This document shows positions 15,454-23,306 of a stretch of 52,306 nt of DNA, in pieces. The position numbers were made by a program, and so were the translations under genes. This DNA comes from Clostridiales bacterium (lineage in GTDB: Bacteria; Bacillota; Clostridia; Oscillospirales; Oscillospiraceae): assembly GCA_021201185.1 (NCBI GenBank), contig JAJQFJ010000057.1, positions 1 to 52,306 on the forward strand, given 5' to 3'. Under the pieces are notes generated by a model. It searched no databases. It was not told the origin of the DNA and saw only the letters and a program-made list of their open reading frames with translations. Within the stretch, counting starts at the first letter, position 1. The number at the start of each line of letters is the position of its first letter.

Positions 15454-15491
15454 ATAAAACCCATTATACTATAGGGTTTATGGTTTTTCAA
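15454..15491 (-). promoter_or_regulatory. Promoter and operator-like palindrome of the Rrf2 gene
   Basis: TTGAAA (15491-15486), an exact 17-bp spacer and TATAAT (15468-15463) on the minus strand. AAACCC (15457-15462) and GGGTTT (15474-15479) form an inverted repeat centred on the -10 box. That is where an Rrf2 dimer would block transcription. Confidence 0.7.
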
Positions 15492-15584
15492 GGCTTCGGC
15501 GAGGTTTTCTGCCTGCCCAGTCAATGTGCCGTTGTATCAATCAGATGGAAAAGGAAAACCGGCTGCAAAACAGAATATCGACTG

Positions 15585-15624
15585 CAGGAGCGCCGGTGGT
15601 TCCGAATCATGCGGCGCTCCTTTT
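15585..15624 (+). terminator. Plus-strand terminator downstream of the Clp/Rrf2 pair
   Basis: AGGAGCGCCG (15585-15594) pairs with CGGCGCTCCT (15611-15620), 16-nt loop, then TTTG. It is the first plus-strand terminator after the Clp gene, so Clp transcripts may extend antisense through the Rrf2 gene. Confidence 0.55.
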
Positions 15625-15648
15625 GACGCAAAAAAGGTGGAAATAAAC

Positions 15649-15802
15649 GCTTCCACACCCGTCTGGAACGTTTCCAATTCCTTTCTCAGGGCGAAACAAT
15701 GACTTTTTCCGTTGAAAAAAAGGGCAAATCCGAAAAAGTGTGGAAAATGATGTACAAATTGCCAAAAATGGGATTGACTTTTGTATCGTTATACGCTAAA
15801 CT
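15649..15802 (+). promoter_or_regulatory. Promoter and operator-like sites of the LacI-family gene
   Basis: The promoter is TTGACT (15774-15779), a 17-bp spacer and TAAACT (15797-15802). The spacer holds the near-palindrome GTATCGTTATAC, typical of LacI-type sites with a central CG. Upstream, TGGAACGTTTCCA (15664-15676) is a second near-palindrome, and a looser TGGAA...TTCCA pair lies around 15640-15655. Which one the regulator binds is not known. Confidence 0.5.
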
Positions 15803-15979
15803 AGATAAAAGTAAAGAAGAAAGTACGCCGGAAGAGGTCTGCGGTTCCCGGGGGAGGACTCCGGGAGGTGTGCGCACCGCAGCCCTCGCCCCGGCGGATA
15901 GATAACCGGCGAAGAAGGAATACATCATTTGGGTTGGCGATCCACAAGCAAACAGACTGACCGGGAAGGATGAGGTGAC

Positions 15980-16990
15980 ATGACGATCAAGGATATTGCG
16001 CGGATGGCGGGCGTCTCCGTCAGCACGGTATCCCGTGTCCTGAATAATCACCCCGATGTCAGTGCGCCGATCCGGGCACAGGTCCTGGCTGTGGTAGAGG
16101 AGTATCACTTTATCCCCAACAGCGCAGCGAGGAATCTGGTGCGGCCCCAGCGCAACACCATCGGTGTGATTACCTGTGGGAGCGGGAATCCATTCCATGC
16201 GCCGATTTTGGAGGCGATCGAAGGAGAATTGGAGGAGCGGGGCTATGGCGTCTGTCTCCGGCAGGTCAAACGGGAGCAGGACGAGCTGGCCTACGCTGCG
16301 GAGCTGGAGCGCTCGGAGAAGCTGAAGGGTATCATTCTGCTGGGCGGTCGGTCTGACTTCACGGTGGAGCAGGCGGCGGCGGTGACGGTGCCCTTTGCCT
16401 GCTGTACGTATGAAAACTGCTTCGGCAATCTGCCGGAGAACGAGTACTCCTCCGTGACCATCGACGACGAGGAGGCTGCCTTCCGGGCGGTGGAATACCT
16501 TCATCAGATGGGGCACAGAGACATCGCTCTGCTCCTGCCGGACATCCATGACCGCTCGGTGGGGGAGCTTCGGTACCGGGGCTATTGCCGTGCGCTGGAG
16601 CAGCTGGACATCCCCCTGCGGGAGCGGCTGGTGCTGGAGTGCGCAGGGTATGACATGAACTTTGGCTATGCCGCCGTCCGGGAGCTGCTGGACAGCAGAG
16701 AGCCGTGTACGGCGGTGCTGGCCATCTCGGACATGCTGGCCCTGACGGCCATCAAGGCCCTCCACGACGGCGGGCGGAGCGTGCCGGAGGACTGTTCCGT
16801 CATGGGTCTGGACGGCCTGGAGACCACGGAGTACACCCTGCCGCCTTTGACCACCCTGGTACAGCCCCAGGAGGAGCTGGGCCGGACCTGCGTCCGTATC
16901 CTGACCCAGGTGATCGAGGGCACCGGAGGGCATCAGCACGTTCTGCTCCAGCCCGCCTTCCGCACAGGCGGCTCGGTGGCGCAGCGGTAG
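15980..16990 (+). CDS. LacI-family transcription regulator
   Basis: A 336-residue repressor. The N-terminal HTH is textbook: MTIKDIARMAGVSVSTVSRVLNN, then a hinge helix SAARNLVRPQ. The rest is a periplasmic-binding-protein-like sensor domain, with NTIGVITCGSGNPF, the RDIALLLPDIHDRSVGELRYRGY dimer region, and AISDMLALTAIKALHDGG near the effector pocket. It should bind a sugar or nucleoside-like ligand, but no transport or catabolic genes are adjacent, so the regulon is elsewhere. An ATG at 15980 follows GGATGAGGTG. The mRNA has a leader of about 170 nt containing a stem around CTGCGG/CCGCAG. Likely autoregulated through sites in its promoter. Confidence 0.88.
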   Translation: MTIKDIARMAGVSVSTVSRVLNNHPDVSAPIRAQVLAVVEEYHFIPNSAARNLVRPQRNTIGVITCGSGNPFHAPILEAIEGELEERGYGVCLRQVKREQDELAYAAELERSEKLKGIILLGGRSDFTVEQAAAVTVPFACCTYENCFGNLPENEYSSVTIDDEEAAFRAVEYLHQMGHRDIALLLPDIHDRSVGELRYRGYCRALEQLDIPLRERLVLECAGYDMNFGYAAVRELLDSREPCTAVLAISDMLALTAIKALHDGGRSVPEDCSVMGLDGLETTEYTLPPLTTLVQPQEELGRTCVRILTQVIEGTGGHQHVLLQPAFRTGGSVAQR

Positions 16991-17007
16991 AACGAAACGA
17001 CAGGAAA

Positions 17008-17046
17008 ACGGAGAGACTGTTTTTTCGGCAGTCTCTCCGTTTTTTG
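17008..17046. terminator. Bidirectional terminator between the LacI-family gene and feoAB
   Basis: A perfect 12-bp stem ACGGAGAGACTG (17008-17019) / CAGTCTCTCCGT (17029-17040), followed by TTTTTT on the plus strand and TTTT on the minus strand. It sits between convergent genes. Confidence 0.9.
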
Positions 17047-17058
17047 TCCTCTGTGGTC

Positions 17059-19407
17059 TTACACAAAGCCCAGCAGCAGGCCCACCGTCCGCACCAGCAG
17101 TGCGGCTACCCAGGCCACGACGCACTGGCCGACCACCACGCCGACGGCCCATTTGCCTCCCAGCTCCCGTTTGATGGAGGCGATGGCCGCCACGCAGGGG
17201 GTGTACAGCAGGCAGAACACCAGCAGGGAGGCGGCGGTCAGGGGGGTCATGGCCCCCAGCAGCACCTCGGTGGAGCCGAACAGCACCGACAGGGTGGAGA
17301 CTACGCTCTCCTTGGCCATAAATCCGGTGATCAGCGCCGTGGAGATGCGCCAGTCCCCAAAGCCCAGGGGCTGGAAGATGGGGGCGATGACCCCGGCCGC
17401 CGCCGCCAGGATGCTGTCCTGGGAGTCGGTGACCATTTGCAGGTGGAGGTCAAAGGTCTGCAAAAACCAGATCAGGATGGTTGCCACAAAGATGACGGTG
17501 AAGGCCCGCTGTAAAAAGTCTTTGGCCTTCTCCCACAGTAGCTGGGCCACGTTTTTGGCCCCGGGCAGCCGGTAGTTGGGCAGCTCCATCACGAAGGGCA
17601 CCGCCTCTCCCCGGAACAGCACCCCCCGCAGGAGCAGGGCCATCAGTACGCTCACCAGGATGCCCCCGAAGTACAGGGCGATCATGACCAGCCCGGCGTA
17701 GTCGGGGAAGAACGCCTCGGCAAAGAAGCTGTAGATGGGCAGCTTGGCGGAGCAGCTCATGTACGGGGTGAGCAGGATAGTCATTTTCCGGTCCCGCTCA
17801 GAGGGAAGGGTGCGGCTGGCCATGACTCCGGGCACGGTGCAGCCGAAGCCGATGAGCATGGGCACGATGCTCCGCCCGGACAGGCCGATCTTCCGCAGCA
17901 GCTTGTCCATGACGAAGGCCACCCGGGCCATATAGCCGCTGTCCTCCAGCAGGGAGAGGAAGAAAAACAGGGTGACGATAATGGGTAAGAAGCTGAGCAC
18001 GCTGCCCACTCCGTTGAATACGCCGTCGATCACCAGAGAGCGGACGGCGTCGTTGACCTGGAGGGACACCAGGGCGGCGTCGGTCAGGTCGGTGAGCCAG
18101 GAGATGAGCAGGTCCAGCAGGTCCGCCAGTCCCGAGCCGATGACATTGAAGGTCAGGTAGAACACCAGGGCCATAATGCCCACAAAGCAGGGGATGGCGG
18201 TATATTTCCCCGTCAGCACCCGGTCGATCTTCTCGCTGCGCAGCCGCTCCCGGCTCTCCCGGGGCTTGATGACGGTGGCGGCGCACACCTTTTCGATGAA
18301 GTGGAAGCGCATATCCGCGATGGCCGCCGCCCGGTCCAGGCCTCGCTCCTCCTCCATCTGGGAGACGATGTGCTCGATCATCTCTCGCTCGTTCTCGCTC
18401 AGGGCCAGCTGCTCCAGGATGAGGGGGTCCCCCTCGGCCACCTTGGTGGCGGCAAAGCGGAGGGGGATGCCCGCCTCGGCGGCGTGGTCCTCGATCAGGT
18501 GCATGATGCCGTGGAGGCAGCGGTGGACGGCCCCGCCGTGGTCGCTGGCGTCGCAGAAGTCCTGCCGTCCCGGGCACTCCTGATACTTCGCCGTGTGAAG
18601 GGCGTGGGAGATCAGCTCGTCGATGCCCTCATTCTTGGCCGCCGAGATGGGGACGACAGGGATGCCCAGCATGGCCTCCATCTCGTTGACCAGGATGGAG
18701 CCGCCGTTCTCCCGCACCTCGTCCATCATGTTCAGCGCCAGCACCATGGGCCGGTCCAGCTCCATGAGCTGCATGGTCAGGTAGAGGTTGCGCTCGATGT
18801 TAGTGGCGTCCACGATGTTGATGATGCCCTGGGGGTGCTCGTGGAGGACGAAGTTCCGGGTAACCAGCTCCTCGCTGGAGTAGGGGGACATGGAGTAGAT
18901 GCCCGGCAGGTCGGTGACCAGGGTGTTCTCATAGCCCTTGATGGGGCCGTCCTTCCGGTCCACCGTCACCCCGGGGAAGTTTCCCACGTGCTGGTTGGAG
19001 CCGGTGAGCTGGTTGAACAGGGTGGTCTTGCCACAGTTCTGGTTCCCCGCCAGGGCGAAGGTCAGTGTCTCTCCCTCCGGCAGGGGGTGCTCGTCCGCCT
19101 TGCTGTGGTACTTGCCTCCCTCGCCCAGACCGGGATGGGGGATGGCCTTTTTCCGCTCCGACTCCGCCTTCTCTTTGGCGGGGGAAACCCGGTCGATCTC
19201 AATCTGCTCCGCGTCCGCCAGGCGCAGGGTCAGCTCATAGCTGTGGATGCGCAGCTCCACCGGGTCGCCCATGGGGGCGTATTTCACCATGGTGACCTGT
19301 GCCCCGGGAATCAGGCCCATGTCCAGAAAGTGCTGCCGGAGGGCGCCCTCGCCCCCCACGGTGACGATAGAGGCGGACTTTCCGATCTCCAATTCATTCA
19401 GCGTCAT
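17059..19407 (-). CDS. feoB: Fused FeoA-FeoB ferrous iron transporter
   Basis: A 782-residue fusion. Residues 1-75 are a FeoA SH3-like domain (HFLDMGLIPGAQVTMVKYAPMGDPVELRI). A charged linker to about 115 follows. The FeoB G-domain then has G1 at 121-129 (GNQNCGKTT), the FPGVTVD switch and DLPGIYS. The membrane part carries two Gate motifs (GFGCTVPGVMASRTLPSERD and the later LLYTPCVAAIASIKRELG) with the metal-binding Cys residues. It imports Fe2+ across the inner membrane. In most bacteria FeoA and FeoB are separate; fusion is seen in some Firmicutes and Bacteroidetes. Two hairpins occupy the short gap after mnmE, so it may be expressed separately. No FeoC is present. Confidence 0.93.
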   Translation of the reverse strand: MTLNELEIGKSASIVTVGGEGALRQHFLDMGLIPGAQVTMVKYAPMGDPVELRIHSYELTLRLADAEQIEIDRVSPAKEKAESERKKAIPHPGLGEGGKYHSKADEHPLPEGETLTFALAGNQNCGKTTLFNQLTGSNQHVGNFPGVTVDRKDGPIKGYENTLVTDLPGIYSMSPYSSEELVTRNFVLHEHPQGIINIVDATNIERNLYLTMQLMELDRPMVLALNMMDEVRENGGSILVNEMEAMLGIPVVPISAAKNEGIDELISHALHTAKYQECPGRQDFCDASDHGGAVHRCLHGIMHLIEDHAAEAGIPLRFAATKVAEGDPLILEQLALSENEREMIEHIVSQMEEERGLDRAAAIADMRFHFIEKVCAATVIKPRESRERLRSEKIDRVLTGKYTAIPCFVGIMALVFYLTFNVIGSGLADLLDLLISWLTDLTDAALVSLQVNDAVRSLVIDGVFNGVGSVLSFLPIIVTLFFFLSLLEDSGYMARVAFVMDKLLRKIGLSGRSIVPMLIGFGCTVPGVMASRTLPSERDRKMTILLTPYMSCSAKLPIYSFFAEAFFPDYAGLVMIALYFGGILVSVLMALLLRGVLFRGEAVPFVMELPNYRLPGAKNVAQLLWEKAKDFLQRAFTVIFVATILIWFLQTFDLHLQMVTDSQDSILAAAAGVIAPIFQPLGFGDWRISTALITGFMAKESVVSTLSVLFGSTEVLLGAMTPLTAASLLVFCLLYTPCVAAIASIKRELGGKWAVGVVVGQCVVAWVAALLVRTVGLLLGFV

Positions 19408-19431
19408 GAATCTGGTTCCTGTCCTTTCCCA

Positions 19432-19500
19432 AAAGGCGACCTGCTTCGCAAATGCGAACAGATGCGCCTTAGTGACAGAGCCGCCGGAACTGCCGACGGC
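19432..19500 (-). promoter_or_regulatory. Paired hairpins between mnmE and feoAB
   Basis: Reading the minus strand after the mnmE stop, GAGCCG-T-CGG pairs with CCG-G-CGGCTC. Then AAGGCG..CTG-TTCGC pairs with GCGAA-CAG..CGCCTT and ends in TTTTGGG. The second resembles a terminator with a short T-run and could either end mnmE transcripts or regulate feoAB. Confidence 0.45.
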
Positions 19501-19509
19501 TCAAGCTTT

Positions 19510-20880
19510 TTATTTACCCACGCAGAACCGCTGGAAGATGCGCCGGGTCACGTCCTCGGTGACGGATTGCCCGGTGACCTCGTTCAGGGCGGACAGAGCC
19601 GCCTCTGCGTCGGACAGAACCGCGTCCGGGGGCAGACCCAGCTCCAGAGCCTGACGTGCCCCCGCCAGACTGTCCGCCGCCCGGCGGATGGCCTCCGCCT
19701 GGCGGGCGTTGGTGAGCAGCTCCCCCTGACGGGGGGTGTGGTCGGCAAAGAGGGCGCGGACGGCATCCTCCAGCGTCTCCAGCCCCTGACCGGTGACCGA
19801 GCTGACGGTGATGGCCTCCAGCCCCTCCGGGAGGGTCAGAACGGTGGGCAGGTCGGACTTGCTCACCAGCACCAGCCGGTGAGGGCACCGCTCCGAGAGG
19901 GCTAGCAGGGTCCTGTCCTCCTCGGTCAGCTCCTCGCTGCCGTCCAGCAGCACCAGAGCCAGCTCCGCCTCGTCCAGAGCCGCCCGGCTCCGGGCCACGC
20001 CCAGCCGCTCCACCGGGTCGGCGGTGTCCCGCAGTCCGGCGGTGTCCACCAGACGGAGGAGGACGCCTCCCAGGACGCACCGCTCCTCCACCGTGTCCCG
20101 GGTGGTGCCGGGGATGGGGGTGACGATGGCCCGGTCATAGCCCAGCAGGGCGTTGAGCAGGGAGGATTTTCCCGCGTTGGGCCGCCCCACGATGGCACAG
20201 GGCACCCCCTGGGTGAGCTGTCGCCCCCGGCGGTAGGTGGAGCCGATCTGCCGGAGAGCGGCCTCTGAGCGGGACAGAGTCGCCTCAATCTCCGCCGTCT
20301 CCAGCGGGTCCAGATCCTCGTCCGGGTAGTCCAGCACCACATGGAAGTGGGCCAGCAGGTCGATGAGCCCATCTGCCACCGCCTGTATCTTCTTCGTCAT
20401 GGCCCGGCCCAGCTGACCGGCGGCGTTTCGGGCGGCGTCCGGGGTCTGGGCGTCGATGAGGTCGGCCACCGCCTCCGCCTGAATGAGATCCATCCGGCCG
20501 TTGAGAAAGGCCCGTTTGGTGAACTCTCCCGGCCCCGCCTGTCTCGCCCCGTGGCGAAAGAGCTGCTCCAGCCCGGCGGAGAGCACCGCCGGGGAGCCGT
20601 GACATTGCAGCTCCGCGGTGTCCTCCCCGGTGTAGCTGTGGGGGGCCCGGGCGTAGGTGGCCATACACTGGTCCAGCATGGCCCCGTCCCCGTCCAGCAG
20701 CGTCCCCAGCACCAGCCGGTTGGGGGGATAGTCGGTGAGGGGTTTCCCGGACGCCGGGCGAAAGCAGGCGGAGACGGCGGAGATTGCCTCCGGTCCGGAG
20801 AGACGGAGGATGCCGATGGCACTGGCTCCGGGAGCGGTGGCCACGGCGGCGATGGTATCCGACGGAACGGCTGTATTCAT
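19510..20880 (-). CDS. mnmE: tRNA modification GTPase MnmE
   Basis: A 456-residue GTPase that, with MnmG, adds the (carboxymethyl)aminomethyl group to U34 of tRNAs. The N-terminal folate-binding domain starts DTIAAVATAPGASAIGILRLSG and includes SYTGEDTAELQCHGS. The G-domain inside the helical domain has GRPNAGKSSLLNAL, PGTTRDTVEE, DTAGLRDT and a SKSD variant of the NKxD motif. It ends with the catalytic CxGK tail (FCVGK, Cys453). The ATG overlaps the proA stop as TGATG, so translation is coupled to proA. mnmE usually lies next to yidC/jag and mnmG near the origin; a place behind proBA is unusual. Confidence 0.95.
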   Translation of the reverse strand: MNTAVPSDTIAAVATAPGASAIGILRLSGPEAISAVSACFRPASGKPLTDYPPNRLVLGTLLDGDGAMLDQCMATYARAPHSYTGEDTAELQCHGSPAVLSAGLEQLFRHGARQAGPGEFTKRAFLNGRMDLIQAEAVADLIDAQTPDAARNAAGQLGRAMTKKIQAVADGLIDLLAHFHVVLDYPDEDLDPLETAEIEATLSRSEAALRQIGSTYRRGRQLTQGVPCAIVGRPNAGKSSLLNALLGYDRAIVTPIPGTTRDTVEERCVLGGVLLRLVDTAGLRDTADPVERLGVARSRAALDEAELALVLLDGSEELTEEDRTLLALSERCPHRLVLVSKSDLPTVLTLPEGLEAITVSSVTGQGLETLEDAVRALFADHTPRQGELLTNARQAEAIRRAADSLAGARQALELGLPPDAVLSDAEAALSALNEVTGQSVTEDVTRRIFQRFCVGK

Positions 20881-22127
20881 CAGCGGATCTGCCCGTCGCC
20901 GTAGACGACGAACTTGCTGGAGGTCAGCTCCTCCAGACCCATGGGGCCCCGGGCGTGCATCTTCTGGGTGGAGATGCCGATCTCCGCCCCCAGGCCGAAC
21001 TCTCCGCCGTCGGTGAACCGGGTGGAGGCGTTGACATAGACGGCGGCGGCGTCCACCTCGTCCAAGAATTTCTGGGCAGTAGAGTAGCTGTCAGTGATGA
21101 TGGCCTCGCTGTGGCCGGTGCCGTGGAGGTTGCAGAAGTCGATGGCCTCCTGCACGCCGTCCACCACCCGGACGGCCAGGATATAGTCGCCGTACTCGGT
21201 GTCCCAGTCCTCCTCTGTGGCGGCCACGGCCCGGTCGCCCAGAATGGCCTTGCCCCGCTCGTCACAGCGCAGCTCCACATGATACTCGTCCAGATAGGGG
21301 ACTATCATGGGGAGAAACTCCCCGGCGACGGCGCTGTCCACCAGCAGACACTCCATGGCGTTACAGACGGAGGGACGGGAGCACTTGGCGTTCTGAACGA
21401 TGCGGCAGGCCATCTCCAGGTCGGCGGCCCGGTCTACATAGGTGTGGCACACACCCTCTCCGGTGCGGATGACCGGGACGCTGGCGTTGGCGGCCACCGC
21501 CCGGATCAGGCCCCGGCCCCCTCTGGGGATGAGCACGTCCAGATACTCGGTGAGATTCATCAGCTCGGTGCTGCTGGCCCGGGTGGTGTCCTGCACCAGA
21601 GCCACCGAGTCGGCGGGGAGGCCCGCGTCGGCCAGGGCGGCGCGCATGATTTCGGTCAGGGCCTGGTTGGAATGGAACGCCTCCTTGCCCCCCCGAAGAA
21701 TGACGGCGTTGCCCGACTTGAGGCAGAGGGCGGCGGCGTCCACTGTGACGTTGGGCCGGGCCTCATAGATGATGCCGATGACCCCCAGAGGCACCCGGCG
21801 GCGGGCGATGCGCAGACCGTTGGGCCGGACGCTCTCCCGGGTGACGGCGCCGATGGGGTCGGGCAGAGCGGCCACCTGGCGCGCCCCGTCCGCCATGCCC
21901 CGGATGCGCCCCTCGTTCAGGGCCAGCCGGTCCTGGAGACTGACGCTCATGCCGGAGGCCCTGGCCGCCGCCATGTCCTGGGCGTTGGCGGCCAGGATGT
22001 CGTCGGTGTGGGCCAGCAGCGCGTTGGCAATGGCCTCCAGAGCGGCGTTCTTCCGTCCGGTGCCGGCCACCGCCAGCACCCGGGAGGCTGCCTTGGCGGC
22101 CTGTCCCTGTAATTCAATGGGTGTCAT
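20880..22127 (-). CDS. proA: Gamma-glutamyl phosphate reductase
   Basis: A 415-residue NADPH-dependent enzyme of proline synthesis that reduces gamma-glutamyl phosphate to glutamate semialdehyde. Family segments include PIGAVTRESVRPNGLRIARR, GVIGIIYEARPNVT, LKSGNAVILRGGKEAFHSN, the active-site region NAKCSRPSVCNAMECLLVD and TEYGDYILAVRVVDG. AAAGGAGG precedes the ATG. It follows proB by 54 bp and overlaps mnmE by one base. Full length for the family. Confidence 0.96.
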   Translation of the reverse strand: MTPIELQGQAAKAASRVLAVAGTGRKNAALEAIANALLAHTDDILAANAQDMAAARASGMSVSLQDRLALNEGRIRGMADGARQVAALPDPIGAVTRESVRPNGLRIARRRVPLGVIGIIYEARPNVTVDAAALCLKSGNAVILRGGKEAFHSNQALTEIMRAALADAGLPADSVALVQDTTRASSTELMNLTEYLDVLIPRGGRGLIRAVAANASVPVIRTGEGVCHTYVDRAADLEMACRIVQNAKCSRPSVCNAMECLLVDSAVAGEFLPMIVPYLDEYHVELRCDERGKAILGDRAVAATEEDWDTEYGDYILAVRVVDGVQEAIDFCNLHGTGHSEAIITDSYSTAQKFLDEVDAAAVYVNASTRFTDGGEFGLGAEIGISTQKMHARGPMGLEELTSSKFVVYGDGQIR

Positions 22128-22181
22128 ATCGGTTCCTCCTTTTATAGTAATGTCTGTTATTGTAATGCCAAATACTGTTGC

Positions 22182-22988
22182 TTACCGGGCCGCCACGAAC
22201 CGTGTCCCCACGTCCTTTCCCTCTGCGATGTCGTAGAGGGCGTCCATCCGATTGCTGTTGGTGAGCACCATGTCGATGCCCAGCCGGTTGGCCACCCGGG
22301 CGGCCTCCAGCTTGGTGACCATGCCGCCGGTGCCCCAACGGGAGCCAACCCCTCCCGCCATGTCGTAGATGGACTCGTCGATTTCCGTGACCCGGGAGAT
22401 GAGCTTTGCCTCCGGGTTCTGCCGGGGGTCGCTGTCGTACAGGCCGTCGATGTCGCTGAGGATAATGAGCAGATCCGCCCGGCACAGCCCCGCCACGATG
22501 GCGGAGAGGGTATCGTTGTCTCCCAGCACCTTCCGGTCGCCGGTCTCGATCTCGGCGGCGGAGACGGAGTCGTTCTCGTTGACCACCGGGATGACCCCCA
22601 GTCCCAGCAGGGCGGCGAAGGTGCCGGAGAGGTGGGCATGACGGAAGGGGTCCTTCACGTCGTCGTCGGTGAGCAACACCTGGGCCACCGTTTGGCCGTA
22701 CTCCCCGAAGAATTTGTCGTACAGGTGCATCATCTCGCACTGGCCCACGGCGGCGGCGGCCTGCTTCATCCGCAGCTGGCTGGGCCGGGCGGTCATGCCC
22801 AGCTTGCCTGCTCCCATGCCGATGGCTCCGGAGGAGACCAGTATGATCTCGTGGCCCATCCCCTTCAGGTCGGAGAGCACCCGGGCCAGCAGTTCCATAT
22901 TCCGCAGGTTCCGGCTCCCGTCCACCCGGGTCAGGCTGGAGGTGCCTACCTTGACGACGATGCGCAGCTTGCGCTCCAATTCACACAT
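22182..22988 (-). CDS. proB: Glutamate 5-kinase without a PUA domain
   Basis: A 268-residue amino-acid kinase that makes gamma-glutamyl phosphate, the first step of proline synthesis. It shows VVKVGTSSLT, ILVSSGAIGMGAGKLG, PVVNENDSVS, LLIILSDIDGLYDSDPR and the GTGGMVTKLEAARVA loop. It ends after the kinase domain, so the C-terminal PUA domain of longer ProB proteins (about 367 residues) is absent, as in several Firmicutes. Its promoter is probably the minus-strand TTGCCA / 17 bp / TATTGT near 23065. Operon proB-proA-mnmE. Confidence 0.95.
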   Translation of the reverse strand: MCELERKLRIVVKVGTSSLTRVDGSRNLRNMELLARVLSDLKGMGHEIILVSSGAIGMGAGKLGMTARPSQLRMKQAAAAVGQCEMMHLYDKFFGEYGQTVAQVLLTDDDVKDPFRHAHLSGTFAALLGLGVIPVVNENDSVSAAEIETGDRKVLGDNDTLSAIVAGLCRADLLIILSDIDGLYDSDPRQNPEAKLISRVTEIDESIYDMAGGVGSRWGTGGMVTKLEAARVANRLGIDMVLTNSNRMDALYDIAEGKDVGTRFVAAR

Positions 22989-23306
22989 GACGTTCTATCT
23001 CCATTCTCTCTCAGACTGATTCGCTGTTATACAAAACAATAGCACAGAATCCCTCATCTGGCAAGCAGTCACGCCCGGACAAAAGACATATTTTCACTGA
23101 GCCTGCCATAAAATGACCGGTTCCTTTCCCGGGCTGCCCCGGTCGGGAGATGCCGTTTACATTGGCGGGATAATCCGTTATACTGTAGAAAAACAGGACG
23201 GGAGCAGGGATATGTACGGCTCTGCGCACCCTGGACATTATGGCAGGGGCCAACACCCATATGCCCACAGAATACTGAGGACAACACCAGAAGGGGAGAA
23301 GGTCAT
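22989..23306. promoter_or_regulatory. Divergent promoter region between proB and the glycerate kinase gene
   Basis: On the plus strand TTTACA (about 23156) and TATACT, 17 bp apart, serve the glycerate kinase gene. On the minus strand TTGCCA and TATTGT, 17 bp apart, serve proB. I see no T-box, riboswitch or small gene in the remaining sequence. Confidence 0.55.

Noticed and set aside
15585..15624. Loop GGTTCCGAATCATG resembling a tRNA T-arm
   Set aside because: An extra base breaks the T-loop and no D-arm, anticodon arm or acceptor is present; it reads better as a terminator.
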